DNA of 64,000 bases from positions 34,680,914 to 34,744,913 of the forward strand of contig JARCOQ010000009.1 in NCBI GenBank assembly GCA_029207755.1, in the 5' to 3' direction. The translations under genes were made by a program, and so were the position numbers. This DNA is from Chamaea fasciata. Its lineage: Eukaryota; Chordata; Aves; Passeriformes; Sylviidae. Positions 1 through 11,600 of the stretch are shown piece after piece. The first letter of the stretch is position 1; each line of letters begins with the position of its first letter. Below the pieces are notes generated by a model. The model did not search any database. It saw only the letters and a program-made list of their open reading frames with translations, and was not told where the DNA came from.

Positions 1-462
1 AGCCAAATGGGCCACTGAAAGAAGCTGTGTGGAGTAGATCAGAATCTTCCTACTACAAAGCAGACAAGATAGTATAATTAAACATGGAAAACAAGAGGGA
101 GCTGGAGCATACAGTGGCTACGGTAGGCTTTGGATTTTGAGAAAAGGAGAAAGAAAAATTTCTTGAACTCTTTAATACTACTAAAATTGAGTGTAGGATG
201 GTCAAGGAAGGGGTGACTGCTCAAGATTGCAAGTATTCAAGCAGGAACTGAATATGTAAACTTAATGGGGGTGTCTTTCTGTTGCTTTTATATGAACGGC
301 ACTGGTAGGTGGTGGGGATGCATTTTTTTATGGGCTCTTGTGTTTGGTTATCTTTTTTATTTTCCCGAAAGTTTTAATTTATCAGGAACTTACGATACTT
401 AGTTCTGTTGTCTTAATGGTAACGTAACTGTTGGTTTCAAGGGTGTTTTCTTCCTCAAATAG
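1..462 (+). other. VPS26A: Last intron of VPS26A (3' part)
   Basis: This stretch lies upstream of a recognisable last exon of VPS26A and ends with a good acceptor (pyrimidine-rich tract, then AAATAG at 457-462). No other VPS26A exon was recognised here, so the penultimate exon must lie outside the window. It is AT-rich and otherwise featureless. Confidence 0.85.
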
Positions 463-576
463 GAAATAATTTTGTGGAGAAAAGCTCCTGAGAAGCTGAG
501 GAAACAACGGACAAACTTCCACCAGCGATTTGAATCTCCAGAGTCACAAGCATCTGCTGAGCAACCTGAAATGTGA
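463..576 (+). CDS. VPS26A: VPS26A, last coding exon (retromer subunit, C-terminal 37 aa)
   Basis: The exon opens after the AG at 461-462 and encodes 37 residues before TGA at 574-576. The peptide begins EIILWRKAPEKLRKQR and ends SAEQPEM, which matches the known conserved C-terminus of vertebrate VPS26A. VPS26A is the arrestin-like subunit of the retromer core (with VPS35 and VPS29), which retrieves cargo from endosomes to the trans-Golgi network and plasma membrane. This piece is the last beta strand plus the flexible acidic, Ser-rich tail. The rest of the gene is upstream of the window. Its position just before SUPV3L1 on the same strand fits conserved vertebrate gene order. The paralogue VPS26B has a different tail, so the assignment is firm. 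Confidence 0.96.
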   Translation, partial: EIILWRKAPEKLRKQRTNFHQRFESPESQASAEQPEM

Positions 577-752
577 ACTGGTCGAAGGTGAAAAACTTTG
601 CAGTGCTTCAGCAGGTTAAAGATGGCAGCAGCCTGTGGGAAAAGAAGGCCAGAATTCCCATTACATCTGTCTTCCTTCATCTCGCAGTGCTGCGTTTACC
701 ATACTACTAAAGCGTTCTTCAGTTAAAATTTCAAGTATGTATATACATTTAA

Positions 753-758
753 AATAAA
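753..758 (+). terminator. VPS26A: Proximal poly(A) signal AATAAA of VPS26A
   Basis: A canonical AATAAA lies 177 bases after the stop codon, in an AT-rich context. It would give a short 3'UTR form. Confidence 0.55.
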
Positions 759-2022
759 GTGCTTTCTCAAACACTGGAACTTTCTTAAGCTACTATTTTA
801 TACTGCACATTTACTTTTATTTGATAATGTTATATGCACTTGGGTATGCAGAAGCTTAAGTCTAGTTATTTCCATGCATGGTAGGCTGGTATATTTGATT
901 TTTGCTGCTCACCTCTACAGCGTAGACTAAAGCGTTTCCTGTCTCTCATGTTGTTTATTGCATGTTTGTTTCCAATGTTGCTTATTTGCTTTGTTTTGTT
1001 TTGAAAGTGCATTAAGACACAATTGACTAAATCACACTAAAAATCAAGGTTTATGGTGCATTTGTCCTAAAATCTCCTAATGACTACGTTAGACAGGGTT
1101 TAACTGGAGCTGCATGTACACGCACTATGGTTGGAGCCTTCAGACACCTCACCTGCGGTTCTAAGAGGCTTTGCATCTGTCAGGAACAAAGAATATTGGG
1201 GAGCATCTTCGCCCTCTCCCCCCCAGTTTTCTGTCAAACTTCTCTAAGCCTTTCACGAGTCGCTCCTAACTTTTGGGGGCTCGTTACCCAGTAATTAGTG
1301 ACTGTAGGGATGTCAAGAGTTCACCTTCAGGTGGTGAGCAGGTAAAGTATTTGAACATAGCTATCTTATTGGTGAAGTAAATGCTGGTAACATCGATTTT
1401 TATTTTTTTTTTTGCAAATATGTGAAACTGTGTTTCCTCCTGGCTTCATGATTCCACTGTCTTCAGAGTCAGTCTCTGTAACTGTCCTGATAGGAGAGGC
1501 AAAATGTCCTCAAGGGACATCCTTCTGGGCCTGTTAAAGGGCAAACAAGCTTTTTGTGGTCGTCTGCAAAGGTATTTGAAGCCAGGCAAGCCTTAAAACT
1601 TAGAAGCTTGTCTGGCACGGCAGATTGTTTGTCTTTATCATCATCTCATCGGCATTTAGTGTTTGAAGAAGTAGCTGAAAGGAGTTAGTGTTCATCTGTT
1701 CACCATCGAGTGTGGGGTCTGTTACCAGACCTGCGGCTCGGGCACAAATCAAAGCCTGCTGTGAGGAAGGCAACTTGCACTTGTAGTTCCCTTGGCCTTT
1801 AAACCAAGGCTTCTCAACTCCGGTGCAAGTGTCATTGGTAACCTTACTTTCTGAGTAAGTAAATAATCGAATTACATTTCTGTAAGAACTGTTTTATTAC
1901 TGCGGCACTTTGATAAAGCAAAGACTCTGTGTACTTTATGCTAGGATACTCCTAACGCGGATACCTTCGGCTGAGAGCAAATCCAACTCCCTCATGTAAG
2001 TGCCTGTTCAGAAACTTAAAAG

Positions 2023-2028
2023 AATAAA
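2023..2028 (+). terminator. VPS26A: Distal poly(A) signal AATAAA of VPS26A
   Basis: A second AATAAA lies about 1.45 kb after the stop, followed closely by an A-run. It is the last such hexamer before the SUPV3L1 CpG island, so it probably marks the long 3'UTR end. Confidence 0.5.
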
Positions 2029-2274
2029 GTTTAAAAAAAAGCCAAATATTTTCACGGTCACTTGCATGTCGTAAACCTGGGAACGATGATTTTGGAAAAC
2101 TTGATTGTACTTAACCAGCCTCAGATTGTGCAACCATGTATAACGAGCGGGGGGAGGGGGAAAACATCCTAAGCTGCTATTTGAATTATTAAACCAGCTG
2201 TATTCTCACTAAACCCGGCTCGTCTGTGTGTGAGGGGCGCTGCCCTCCCTGAGGGCACGCGGCGGGGGCGGCGC

Positions 2275-2286
2275 CGCGCACGCGCG
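2275..2286 (+). promoter_or_regulatory. SUPV3L1: NRF-1 binding site
   Basis: The 12-mer CGCGCACGCGCG matches the NRF-1 consensus YGCGCAYGCGCR at every position. It lies 63 bases before the SUPV3L1 start codon. NRF-1 is the established activator of many nuclear genes for mitochondrial proteins, so the site fits the gene. Confidence 0.65.
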
Positions 2287-2310
2287 GGCGGGCGGGGCGG
2301 GCGCGGGGCG

Positions 2311-2352
2311 ATGACGCGTTGGCCGCGCGCCGCCGCCCTTGTCCGCGGATGA
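2311..2352 (+). other. uORF of 13 codons overlapping the SUPV3L1 start (ATGA)
   Basis: ATG at 2311 opens a frame of 13 codons that ends with TGA at 2350-2352. That stop shares bases with the main ATG at 2349-2351, giving the overlap ATGA. The uORF start has G at -3 and A at +4; the main start has C at -3 and A at +4. The uORF exists in the mRNA only if transcription starts before 2311. Confidence 0.55.
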
Positions 2353-2607
2353 GTCGCTGCGCGTGGCCGCTGCTGCGGCGGCTCCCGGCGCGCGCGGGGC
2401 TCGCGCTCCGACATGGCGGCGTCGCTGCTCCCCGCGCGCGCCCCGTGGCGTCCTCAGCGCCGTCCTCGTCGTCGGCCTCCTCCGGGGACGGCGGCGCCTC
2501 CCGCGCCCCCGACACCTCGCTCTTCGTGCCCGTGCCGCTGAAGCCCGGCCTCGGCGCCGCGGCCGAAGAAGACGTGGGCGCCGAGCTCACGCGGCCCCTC
2601 AACAAGG
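2349..2607 (+). CDS. SUPV3L1: SUPV3L1 exon 1 (presequence)
   Basis: It encodes residues 1-86: an Arg/Ala/Leu-rich presequence, a low-complexity Ser/Ala linker, then the conserved blocks DTSLFVPV and GAELTRPL that anchor the assignment. The donor is AAGG|GTGAGT and the exon ends after the first base of a Gly codon. The exon lies in the CpG island and is very GC-rich. Confidence 0.93.
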
Positions 2608-5600
2608 GTGAGTGCGGACGGGAGCGTGAGGGGACGGGGGGCGGCCCTCGGGCAGCCCCGTGAGGCCTCGCCCGCCCTCTGCCCGCCGGCGCCGCACCCC
2701 GAGCGCTGTGTGCGGTTCTGTCTGGGCCGCTCAGTTCGGGAAGGACGTTAAGGAGCTCGAGCGAGTCCGGAGAAGGACAGCGGAGCCGGGGGAGGGGCTG
2801 GAGCCAAAATCTGATGGGGAGCTGATGGGGCTCGGGCCGGAGGAGGACTGGGGGCTCAGGGAACACCTTCTCGTTCTCTGCAGCTCTCTGTTGTCACAGC
2901 ATCTCAGCCACAGATGGAGGTCGGGCTCTGCTGCTAGGGAACAGCAGCGGGACACGAGGAAACGGCCTCAAGCTGAGCCAGGGGAGGTTTAGGTTGGACA
3001 TTGGGAGGAATTTCTTCACAGGACAAGTGATTAAACATTGGAAGGGGCTGCTCAGCGAGGTGGTGGAGTCACTATCTCTGGAGGTGTTTAAGGACAGGTT
3101 GCATGTGGCGCTCAGGGCTCTGCTCCGGTGCACAAGGTGTTGTTCGGTCATGGGTTGGACTCGATGGTCGTAGAGGTCTTTTTTCCAGCTTAATTGACTT
3201 TATGAGCCTCCTGAGGGCTGAGGGAACTGGCCCCTGCTGCTCTCGGGTCCTTTCCTGGGGTCAGAAAGACCCTCCCCCTTAGGAGCAGGGGCTCCTTCCC
3301 TGCAGGTTGTCTGGCCAGGGTAGCTAATTGTGCCCGTGACGGTGCAGTGGGATAAAGGCTGTTGGGTGAGATGACACCTGCATGTGACGGGATTCGTGGG
3401 GCTGTGCTGTGCAGGGCATGATCCGTGTGGGTGTCTTCCGGCTCAGAATATTCTGATTGACTAGGGCCAGTCGGCGTGCCCCGTGTGGAGGGAAGGCTCT
3501 GCTGGATTGCTTCCTCCCTTCTTTGCTTTGGCTCGGTCGGGGTAAAGGCGCTCGGCTTGGGCCGGGTCCCGCAGCCAAACTGCAATCTTGTGAGCTCCAA
3601 AACTGTAACTGTATCTGAGCTTAAAAGGCTTAATCTGAACTGAACTTCCCTCAGATATTGGTGTTACAGAACGAAGAGATTGTCTGTGTGTGAATGTGCC
3701 TAGATCAAAAGTAGGTGATGGCTTCAAACGGACAGAGGGTAGGTTTAGATTGGGTGTTAGGAAAAATTCTTCCCTGTGAGGTTAGTGAGGCAGCGGCACA
3801 GGTTGCTCAGAAAAGCTGTGGCTGCCCCATCCCTGGAAGTGTCCAAGGCCAGGTTGGTTGTGGTTTGGAGCAGCGTGAGGTAGTGAAAAGTGTCCCTGCC
3901 CAAGGAGTGAGATGGTCTTTAAGGTCACTTCCAACCCAGACAGTTCCGTGTTCTTATGACGCCATGATCTTTAAAGATTTGGTAAATAAGAGACAAGTTC
4001 TCAATTCTTTTGATGTTTGCTGACCTGAAAGCATTAAGGGTGTGAACAAAAATGTTTTTCATACCTTCTCCTAATTAAGTGTTCTGATGATGTATTATTT
4101 GTCTTAACTCCAGGGTATAGGAGCGTGGGCAAATGATCTTAATTGTTCACAACTGTAGAGAAAAGAATATCTGGCCTTGAAAACTAAAAAAAAAAAGTCA
4201 GGATGAAGAATACTGAACAGCTGTAATGCAAAAATCAGTGTCATAAGACTCGTCTTTTATAGGAGTAGTGCATTCCTCAGGTGCCAATAAAGATGAATGA
4301 TGGCTTCTTACTTGCACATTGCCTGTTGTCTCAGTTATTAGAGGAGCAGTTTTGTTGGATTTTTTCAAAACTACAGCTAAAACGCTCTGGGAAAATAAGG
4401 ATAGATTCTGTTTGGTCTTTGCTGACTTGTTGAGAAAGAGCAGATTGGCTGAAATCGTGTGCTTGCACGGTGAACATTAACTGCTTCAGACAGCCTGATG
4501 TTCTCCCATGTGAGACTGTCAAGGAATAGCAGCCAGGTGACCTGTGTGGTGCTCATCTGGATTGCCCTCTAGTGCTCTCTTTGTTGCTGTCAACAATATT
4601 TTGAAAAGACAATAACGTATTTTAAAAGTATTGGTATTTTGAAACTCAATAGTGTTAGAGAAGACTGGGCAAGACCTTCCTTAACATGTAGCCATTTTTA
4701 AAAAACTGAAATAAATAGTCTTCCTCCGCTTCCCCCTTCGGGTTCTAACCACACGCAGTATTATGCATCTTTTTTTTTTTATATTTTAAATTAAGATACT
4801 TTGTCAGATTCTGCTGCCAGGTACTGAACTAGATTCAGTAAAGAAAGATGTATATTTATGAGCTTTCTGGTTACACCTTGTGAAGAAACTTTGTTAGTAA
4901 TTCCTGTGTGAATCATCTTTTTAGCTTGTTACTTGCTGGAGTGAGAGTGATTATAGTTTTGGAGCTTATTTTTGTAAAGCCAGTTTTGTAAAAACTTCTT
5001 AACATGCCCCAGTGATAGCACACAGCCTGACTGCAGTGGATTGTTGTGATCAGAGCTACAGGGAAATGTCTTGAAACTCTTCCTGCAAGCAAGGTTGAAA
5101 CATTTAAATGAATCTGATACGTTGGAGACTAACTGTATAGTTTCTGAACTTTACTGCAGTTGGGCTGTCTTTTTGCAGAGAACCTTAAAAATGCTGCTGA
5201 GGAGTCAGAGCAATTGAGGAGTAAGAGCTTAAACACAGTTCTAGAGTGATAGCATGGTAAATAAGGGGAAATCTCAAAACAGGTGTGAGTAGTGGAAAGG
5301 GTGGTGATTGAGACAGGACACAGCCGTCCCGTGTGTATGTGCAGTTGAATAAGCTCGCATGGGCTGCAGTGCCAGCTTTGTTTTGTTTAGATTTTCCATA
5401 TTGTTGGGACAAGTGTTTGTGCTGAGGAAGGATCGTGACCTTGGTTGTAGGGCGGCACGGTCCCAATGTCATGTTGCCTTGGATAGAAGCATGTTTTGGC
5501 ATTGACCTTTCAGTCTTGTAGGAAGGCCAGCGGGCTGTGAATTTCCCTGTGTGGCTGCTGTTGTGTTCATTGCTAGAGCTTCATAGGGAACCTCTGAAGA

Positions 5601-8600
5601 GCATTGGGCCTGTGGTTGCTTATGCTGCTGTTTTCCAGTCTGTCCTTGATTTCGGGGCCCTTACACAGGAGTGTGGATGCTTTCCTAGGAAACGTAATCC
5701 TGCTGCTGCCCTCGCTTCTTTGTTGCCTTTGGGAACATTTCAGAACCTGAGCTAATCCATTAAGAGACTCCTGTAGCTGTGCACGAGGTATGGGATGTGC
5801 ATTTAAATCTGCCCTATTCTTGTCAGCTGGTGATTTTCATTGTGCCAAGTGGACTGTCTCTGGTAGAGAGGCTGTCTTTCAGTGATTTAAGGTTGATCTC
5901 GTGGGAAGCTTTCCACGTCATGTCAGACAGTTACAGAGTGAGTCGCGGAGAGCAGAGCTTGACAGTGTTGTGTCAAGTGACTTGTGCTGCCATCCGGGGT
6001 GTGCTACGTTTATCACTCCCAGCATTTTATAATGCAGGGTTCATGGACTTGAGTTTTAAGAATGATGTAAACTCATGAATAGGTATTCATGAAATTTGCT
6101 AGATTTTTTTGTGAATTTCTGATCTGTCGTCCATGGAAAGGGGACACATCTTTTTGCACTGTCATCTAACTAACTAAATTTAATGAACTAAAATCAGCAT
6201 GAACTTGAGTAAATGCAATTTTGTTGCAACACTGAACTTGCCTTTTAGGGGAGGGAAAGAGTTTATGAATAAGTTTGTAAGATTTTATTCAAAGAAAGCT
6301 CAGTAATTTGTAATATATATGAAGAAACTGTTTTTGGTTCTTCCTTCCTTTTATTTAGCCTGAGAAAAGAAAGAATACTGTGTCTGGTTTACCTGATCTT
6401 TCTGAAGAGTCTGTCTTGGAAGCAGGATGGAGGGAAGGACGTACCTCAGGATGTTGATTAAAAGCTGTCACCAAGCAGTTCAAGCAGATTTGCTTTTCAT
6501 ATTAAAACCTCCTGACTGATAAAAAGCAGTGCTGATAAAAAGCAAACAAAACCCCACCCCAAAACATTAATTAGTTTGTTCCATGACTTGTTAGCTGCAT
6601 GTTTCCATCTTTATGATTTCATATCAAGTACCAGGGGAGATGGCTGGCACCATCTTCAAGGCAGTTCTTACTCTGTTGCAGTTGAAGGTTTTCCTTTTCC
6701 ACGAGAGTCCCAGTCTCACTCACTGATTGTATTTGATTTAGGGAGTGTTCCTTTGAGTCTGTTCAGCATGGAAAGATTCCCTCTCGCCAGCATAGGGAGA
6801 GTACAAGCCAGGATCTTTGGACCAGGAGAATGTGATTTAATTTTGAGGAAGCTGAAAAAGTTATTCTTTTTCTACAGGTGAAGTTCTGAAAAACTTAAAC
6901 AAGTTCTACAAAAGAAAAGAAATTCAAAGACTAGGAGCAGAAAATGGACTAGATGGTAAGAAGATGTTTTAAGTTTATAATATTTTAATGTGAAATTCGT
7001 TTTAATTCAAATGTGATATTAGATGTGATCTTTTTATCACAACACTGCTTCTTTACGTTGTCTCTGTCACTTAGTTCAAATAACCTTTATATTTACTTTT
7101 ATAGCTTATATTAAGGTATAGGTTTTTAATGAACTGCTTCAGTGTTTTATTGGGGGTTTACAAATAGTTGTTTCTCATCCTGGCCACATTAATTCTGTTC
7201 CTTTTGTTGTTGTTGGTTTTTTTTTGCAGCTCGCCTCTTTCACCAAGCATTTATAAGCTTTAGGAAGTATATCATGGAATCCAGTTCTGTGAGTGCTGAT
7301 TTGCATATTATTCTCAATGATATATGCTGTGATGCAGGCAAGTATCTGGAATGCTTGTAAAATAAAATGTGCGTTTTTACTTGTTTTTGCCCTGTATACT
7401 TATGTACATACCTGTGGACCCCTACTATGCTGTCAGAGAGATTAAAAATCCCTGCTTCCCTATCAGAAACATTTGTGTTCATCCTAGGGAATGTTCAGTT
7501 CTTAAATCTTCTGAAGTGAAAATGAAAGATGTGGAGGTGTTAGCAGGAAGCAGCCTGTTGTTTTACAGTGTCTGTTCAGGGCTGAAATGGAAAACAGTGC
7601 TGTTCTATTTGTCCCTCTCTTGAAAATCCAGTAGTCACTAGGGGGCACTTGCAGAGCTTTCTCCTGGCTGGTGGCTTTAGGGGCAGCTTAGTGACAGTGC
7701 TCTGTTTCCCTGTGGCACTCAGTGGTGTGCTTGCCTGCTTAGTGCATCCTGTGTTGTGATTAACAGCATTCAACTGAGAGATGATGCCAGCTGGGAATAG
7801 CAGGATCAGCTTTCTCCAGGGTTTGAGCTGTACAGTGTGTGTTCTAATGATGGGATTTTAAAGGTTGCAGTGGTTGTTCATTTTGTCTTAAAATGTAAAT
7901 GTGTAGATTTTAAATGTTGGCCATCTTAGGAAATTGTCTCATTATATTTCTTGTGCATAAAATGTTCCACAGGATTTTCTTGTTTCCACTTCCTATTTGG
8001 TTATATATGAGCATTATGCCTTATAACTCATGTAGAGAAATACTGAAATTTTTTTAATCTGAGTTTTGCTTGTCCAAAGCTGATCATTAAATATATAGTT
8101 TAAAAAAAATTTCAACAATCATTTTTAGTCATTGAATAATAATTCTCAATTTAACCTCCCCCAAAATAGAACGTCTCCCCTCCCCAACAAAACAAAAACT
8201 CTCCAACAAACTCCAGACCACTGCTTTTTCTTTTTGTGTGTGTATATTTGATAATAACAGTTTTTTATATCAAGATTGTTCTTTGAAATTCTATGAGAGC
8301 TGGACAGTAGGAGTATGACCTGAAATGAGACCTTTAAGGCCCACACGTCTACTCTGCAGACGTTCAGAAGAATGAACCTGGATTTTTCTTCTGAGTTGAT
8401 TTTAGTATTTGTATTTTCTCTCCTAGGGATTGGAAACTTAGAAATTGGAACCAGCATCCTAAGCCTCAGTAGCTTAAAGATGCTGCAAATCTGTTTTTCT
8501 ATGTTTGTTCATAAAAGCACTTTAAAATCTCTCCCTTGTCCTCTCCCTCTTCTCCAGCTTTTCCAGTTTCTCATTTTTACTTAGAAGTTTCTGTAGGCCA

Positions 8601-11600
8601 GTAGGCTGAGCAGAGTGAATATACTGAAACGAGATGCATTTTTTTCATATTCTTGTGCTCGTATTCCATTGCTAAATGAGTCCATGTACTTGTGTTAGTT
8701 TCCCTTTCTTTAGTTTCCCTTTCTGCCACTGAGATAATTGTTGAACTTCATAGAGAGCCAGAAGTTGAAAGGATTACGTAAGTGCGGGGTGGAAGTAGTA
8801 GAAAATTTTTTTTCAAAGTTTATTATGAAGGTGGATGCTCAGACAAGCACACAAAGTTTCTGAAAAGGATTTGTTCTTCTAGGTCACGTGGATGATCTAT
8901 TTCCATTTTTCCTGAGGCATGCAAAGCAGATCTTTCCAATGCTGGACTGCATGGATGATCTGCGCAAGATCAGCGATCTGAGGCTGCCACCCAACTGGTC
9001 AGTGTGGTGAAGTGACTGCATTGTTTTCTTTTCTTAGTGTCATAGAATTTCGTACTCTGTGGACTTATATGTAATTATGCTGCATTTTCAGTTATTTTCT
9101 CTGTTTTTACAAAAATTTGTGTCAGGAACTCTTGTATTTTTTAAAGCTATGTCACAACGAATTAAAAAGAAAATAAGATTATATCAGCTATGAAAGTCGC
9201 TGAGTTGGTGTGGCTTTTCCAGGAAGATGTTTTCTGACAATGTGTTTGGGAGATAGCACATCAAAACATTAAAATATTGATAAGCTCAAGGAGAGAGAAT
9301 TGCAGCAATAACGAGAATTATTTTGAACACAATGTGTGAATTTCTCTCTGGATCTTTGAAAGCATTGCATGACTTAGGAGATCAACGCGTAAGATACAGT
9401 AACCTCTTTATACTGTCTCTGAGAACTTGATATTCCTGCTTAAACTCACATTAAAATTATTAGTAAATAAATGCTTAAGCTAATTTCCAGTTTCTCCTCA
9501 ATCAGTATCCAGGTAACTGTTCAACAGATCTGCTTTATTTTGTCTTTGATTTAGGTATCCAGATGCCAGGGCTATTCAGAGAAAGATAATATTCCATGCC
9601 GGTCCTACAAACAGTGGAAAAACTTATCATGCTATCCAGAGATTTTTGTCAGCCAAATCTGGAATATACTGTGGTCCACTAAAACTTCTGGCTCATGAGA
9701 TCTTCCAAAAGAGTAATGATGCTGTCAGTATGTCATATTACTTACCAACATCCTTAGTACTGGAACAGTCTCATGAATGCATATCTGTAAAGTCCTGTAG
9801 TGGCCCCAGCTGGGCCCTGTGCTTGAGCAGTGCAGTGCAAAGCCCTTTGCTTTGCAGTGGTGTCAGCTCATGTAAAATCAGTTGTGCATTCCTGCTTTAG
9901 GCGCAGAATTCAACATCATTTCCCCAAGTGGAACAATGCTGTCCCCAGAGCACGTGCTCTGCAATCATCCCTGTAACCTGCCTCTGTTCTTCTGGAATTT
10001 GTTGCTCCCTGGGTTATCCAGGTTCTACTGTTAGGTTTTTCAGCATAGGGACCATGCCCTCTTTTGCCCATGACCTTTATTATAGCTTGTACACAAAAAT
10101 ATTACCCTTGCTTAACTCCCCTCAACCTTCTGCTTCAATGTAGAAATATACTTCACTTCACTGTCCTTGAAAAATTCTGCAGATTCAGATGTGTTGAATT
10201 GAAGAGCAGTGCTGTATATTGAGGCCCTAGAGGAAATTCTCATTAGTGTTTTATATTGCTTCTGGCATATTTTTGGAGGCTCCTCACCAGTGTGTTTCCA
10301 GCTGCAGAGAACCAGACCAGTTCTGAAGCACTACAACCACATATCACATGTTAACATAGCACAGTGTGTGTGTACAGTAGTGATGTTGTGATTTCTCTTT
10401 TTTTGATGTAGAATTTGTAACTCCTGTTGTCAGTCTGAGCAACACATCAGGAAGATTGGGGCAGGGTGGTGGCCTCAGCTGTCTTTCACAGCTGATCCTC
10501 ATCTTACTGATCCTCTGAGCTCTTGCTGTGCCAGTACAAGGCAGCAGGGCAATTGCCAAAGGAGCTGGAGCGGGCTGGAACTTGCAATGCTCCCTTGCTG
10601 CTGGGCCCTGCTTTATGAGCCCCTTGTATTCTTCTAACAGTTCTTTTGGGGCAGATGTGGCAGCTCTGAAACGCTCAGGGGAAGATGTAACCTCCTGCAG
10701 GAGTAGGGGAAGATGTCTAATTACAGATACCACCTCTTCATTAAGCCTCCGCTCTGATAGGACTTAAACACAAGGCACAAGTCTCTCAAGGCTGAGTAGT
10801 TATTTCCTGGATAGCTTCTGTTACACTGTCCTAGAAACTACTGTAAGAAACTGTTCTTGGCCTCTTTGGAAAGGGGATTCTTTTATGTTTAAGAAGCTTA
10901 ACCTGAGATTTCTGCATGCCTTCAGAATGTGCCATGTGACCTGGTGACAGGAGAAGAGCGTGTGTTTGCCAGTGAAGATGCCAGACAGGCTCCCCACGTT
11001 GCTTGTACCATTGAAATGTGCAGCACTAATACACCTTGTAAGTACACATAATTGTTGCTGTCCCATCTGTGGTATCCTTGTGTGTGTTATTGCTTGGACT
11101 TAAAAGTAGCCGAGCTCTTCTTTTTCACTCTTATTTGAACAATTCCTGAACTATGATAGGGCAGTTCAAGAATCCTGGATCATCTCGGAGTAGCTTTTTG
11201 GTGATAAGAATATTAGCTTTGTTTGAGCAGCCTTTTTTAGGAAACCTGTGAGTTCCCTCAGTGCCTTTGTGTCTTGTACTGCTGTTCTAGATGCTCTTCC
11301 TTGGTGCATCATATTTTTCTTTTTTTGTTTTAAGATGAAGTTGCTGTGATTGATGAAATTCAGATGATCAGAGATCCTGCCAGAGGCTGGGCTTGGACAA
11401 GAGCCCTTCTAGGTAAGCTTATTTGTGTTGGCAATGAATTGGCTTAATGGCACATGAAATTGAAGGTTAGCAGTCAGTGTAGTCATTAGTGGTTATAATA
11501 TGGGATGCAAAACAAAAGTATTTCTTCTTCATGTCTTCTCACAGCAAGTTAGAGAGATACTCTGCCTCAAAGGATTTGTCTGCATGCTACCTGTCATGTT

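Larger units (their letters stand above)
577..2045 (+). other. VPS26A: VPS26A 3'UTR and downstream region
   Basis: This AT-rich non-coding stretch follows the VPS26A stop. AATAAA occurs at 753-758 and again at 2023-2028, so a short (about 0.2 kb) and a long (about 1.45 kb) 3'UTR are both possible. The long form would end about 300 bases before the SUPV3L1 start codon. No coding potential is seen. The extent is inferred from the signals only. Confidence 0.6.
2230..2720 (+). promoter_or_regulatory. SUPV3L1: CpG-island promoter of SUPV3L1
   Basis: GC content and CpG density rise abruptly at about 2230 and fall after about 2720. The island covers the region before the start codon, coding exon 1 and the start of intron 1. 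It holds a GC box (GGGGCGGG, 2294-2301) and a perfect NRF-1 site (2275-2286). No TATA box is visible, as expected for a housekeeping nuclear gene for a mitochondrial protein. The transcription start is not determinable by eye but probably lies at about 2240-2320. Confidence 0.8.
2608..6877 (+). other. SUPV3L1: SUPV3L1 intron 1
   Basis: This 4.27-kb intron runs from GTGAGT to TCTACAG. It holds the tail of the CpG island and two sense-oriented CR1 fragments (2702-3203 and 3722-3963). The remainder is unremarkable AT-rich sequence with no coding segment I recognise. Confidence 0.85.

Noticed and set aside
2319..2348. Upstream non-ATG extension of SUPV3L1 from TTG at 2319
   Set aside because: There is no ATG in frame, and the ATG at 2349 gives a normal mitochondrial presequence and a protein length close to the mammalian one.
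2189..2866. Long open frames on both strands in the SUPV3L1 CpG island (for example 225 codons on the minus strand)
   Set aside because: High GC removes stop codons by chance. The frames overlap the real exon 1 and the CR1, and show only Arg/Ala/Pro-rich composition with no family similarity.
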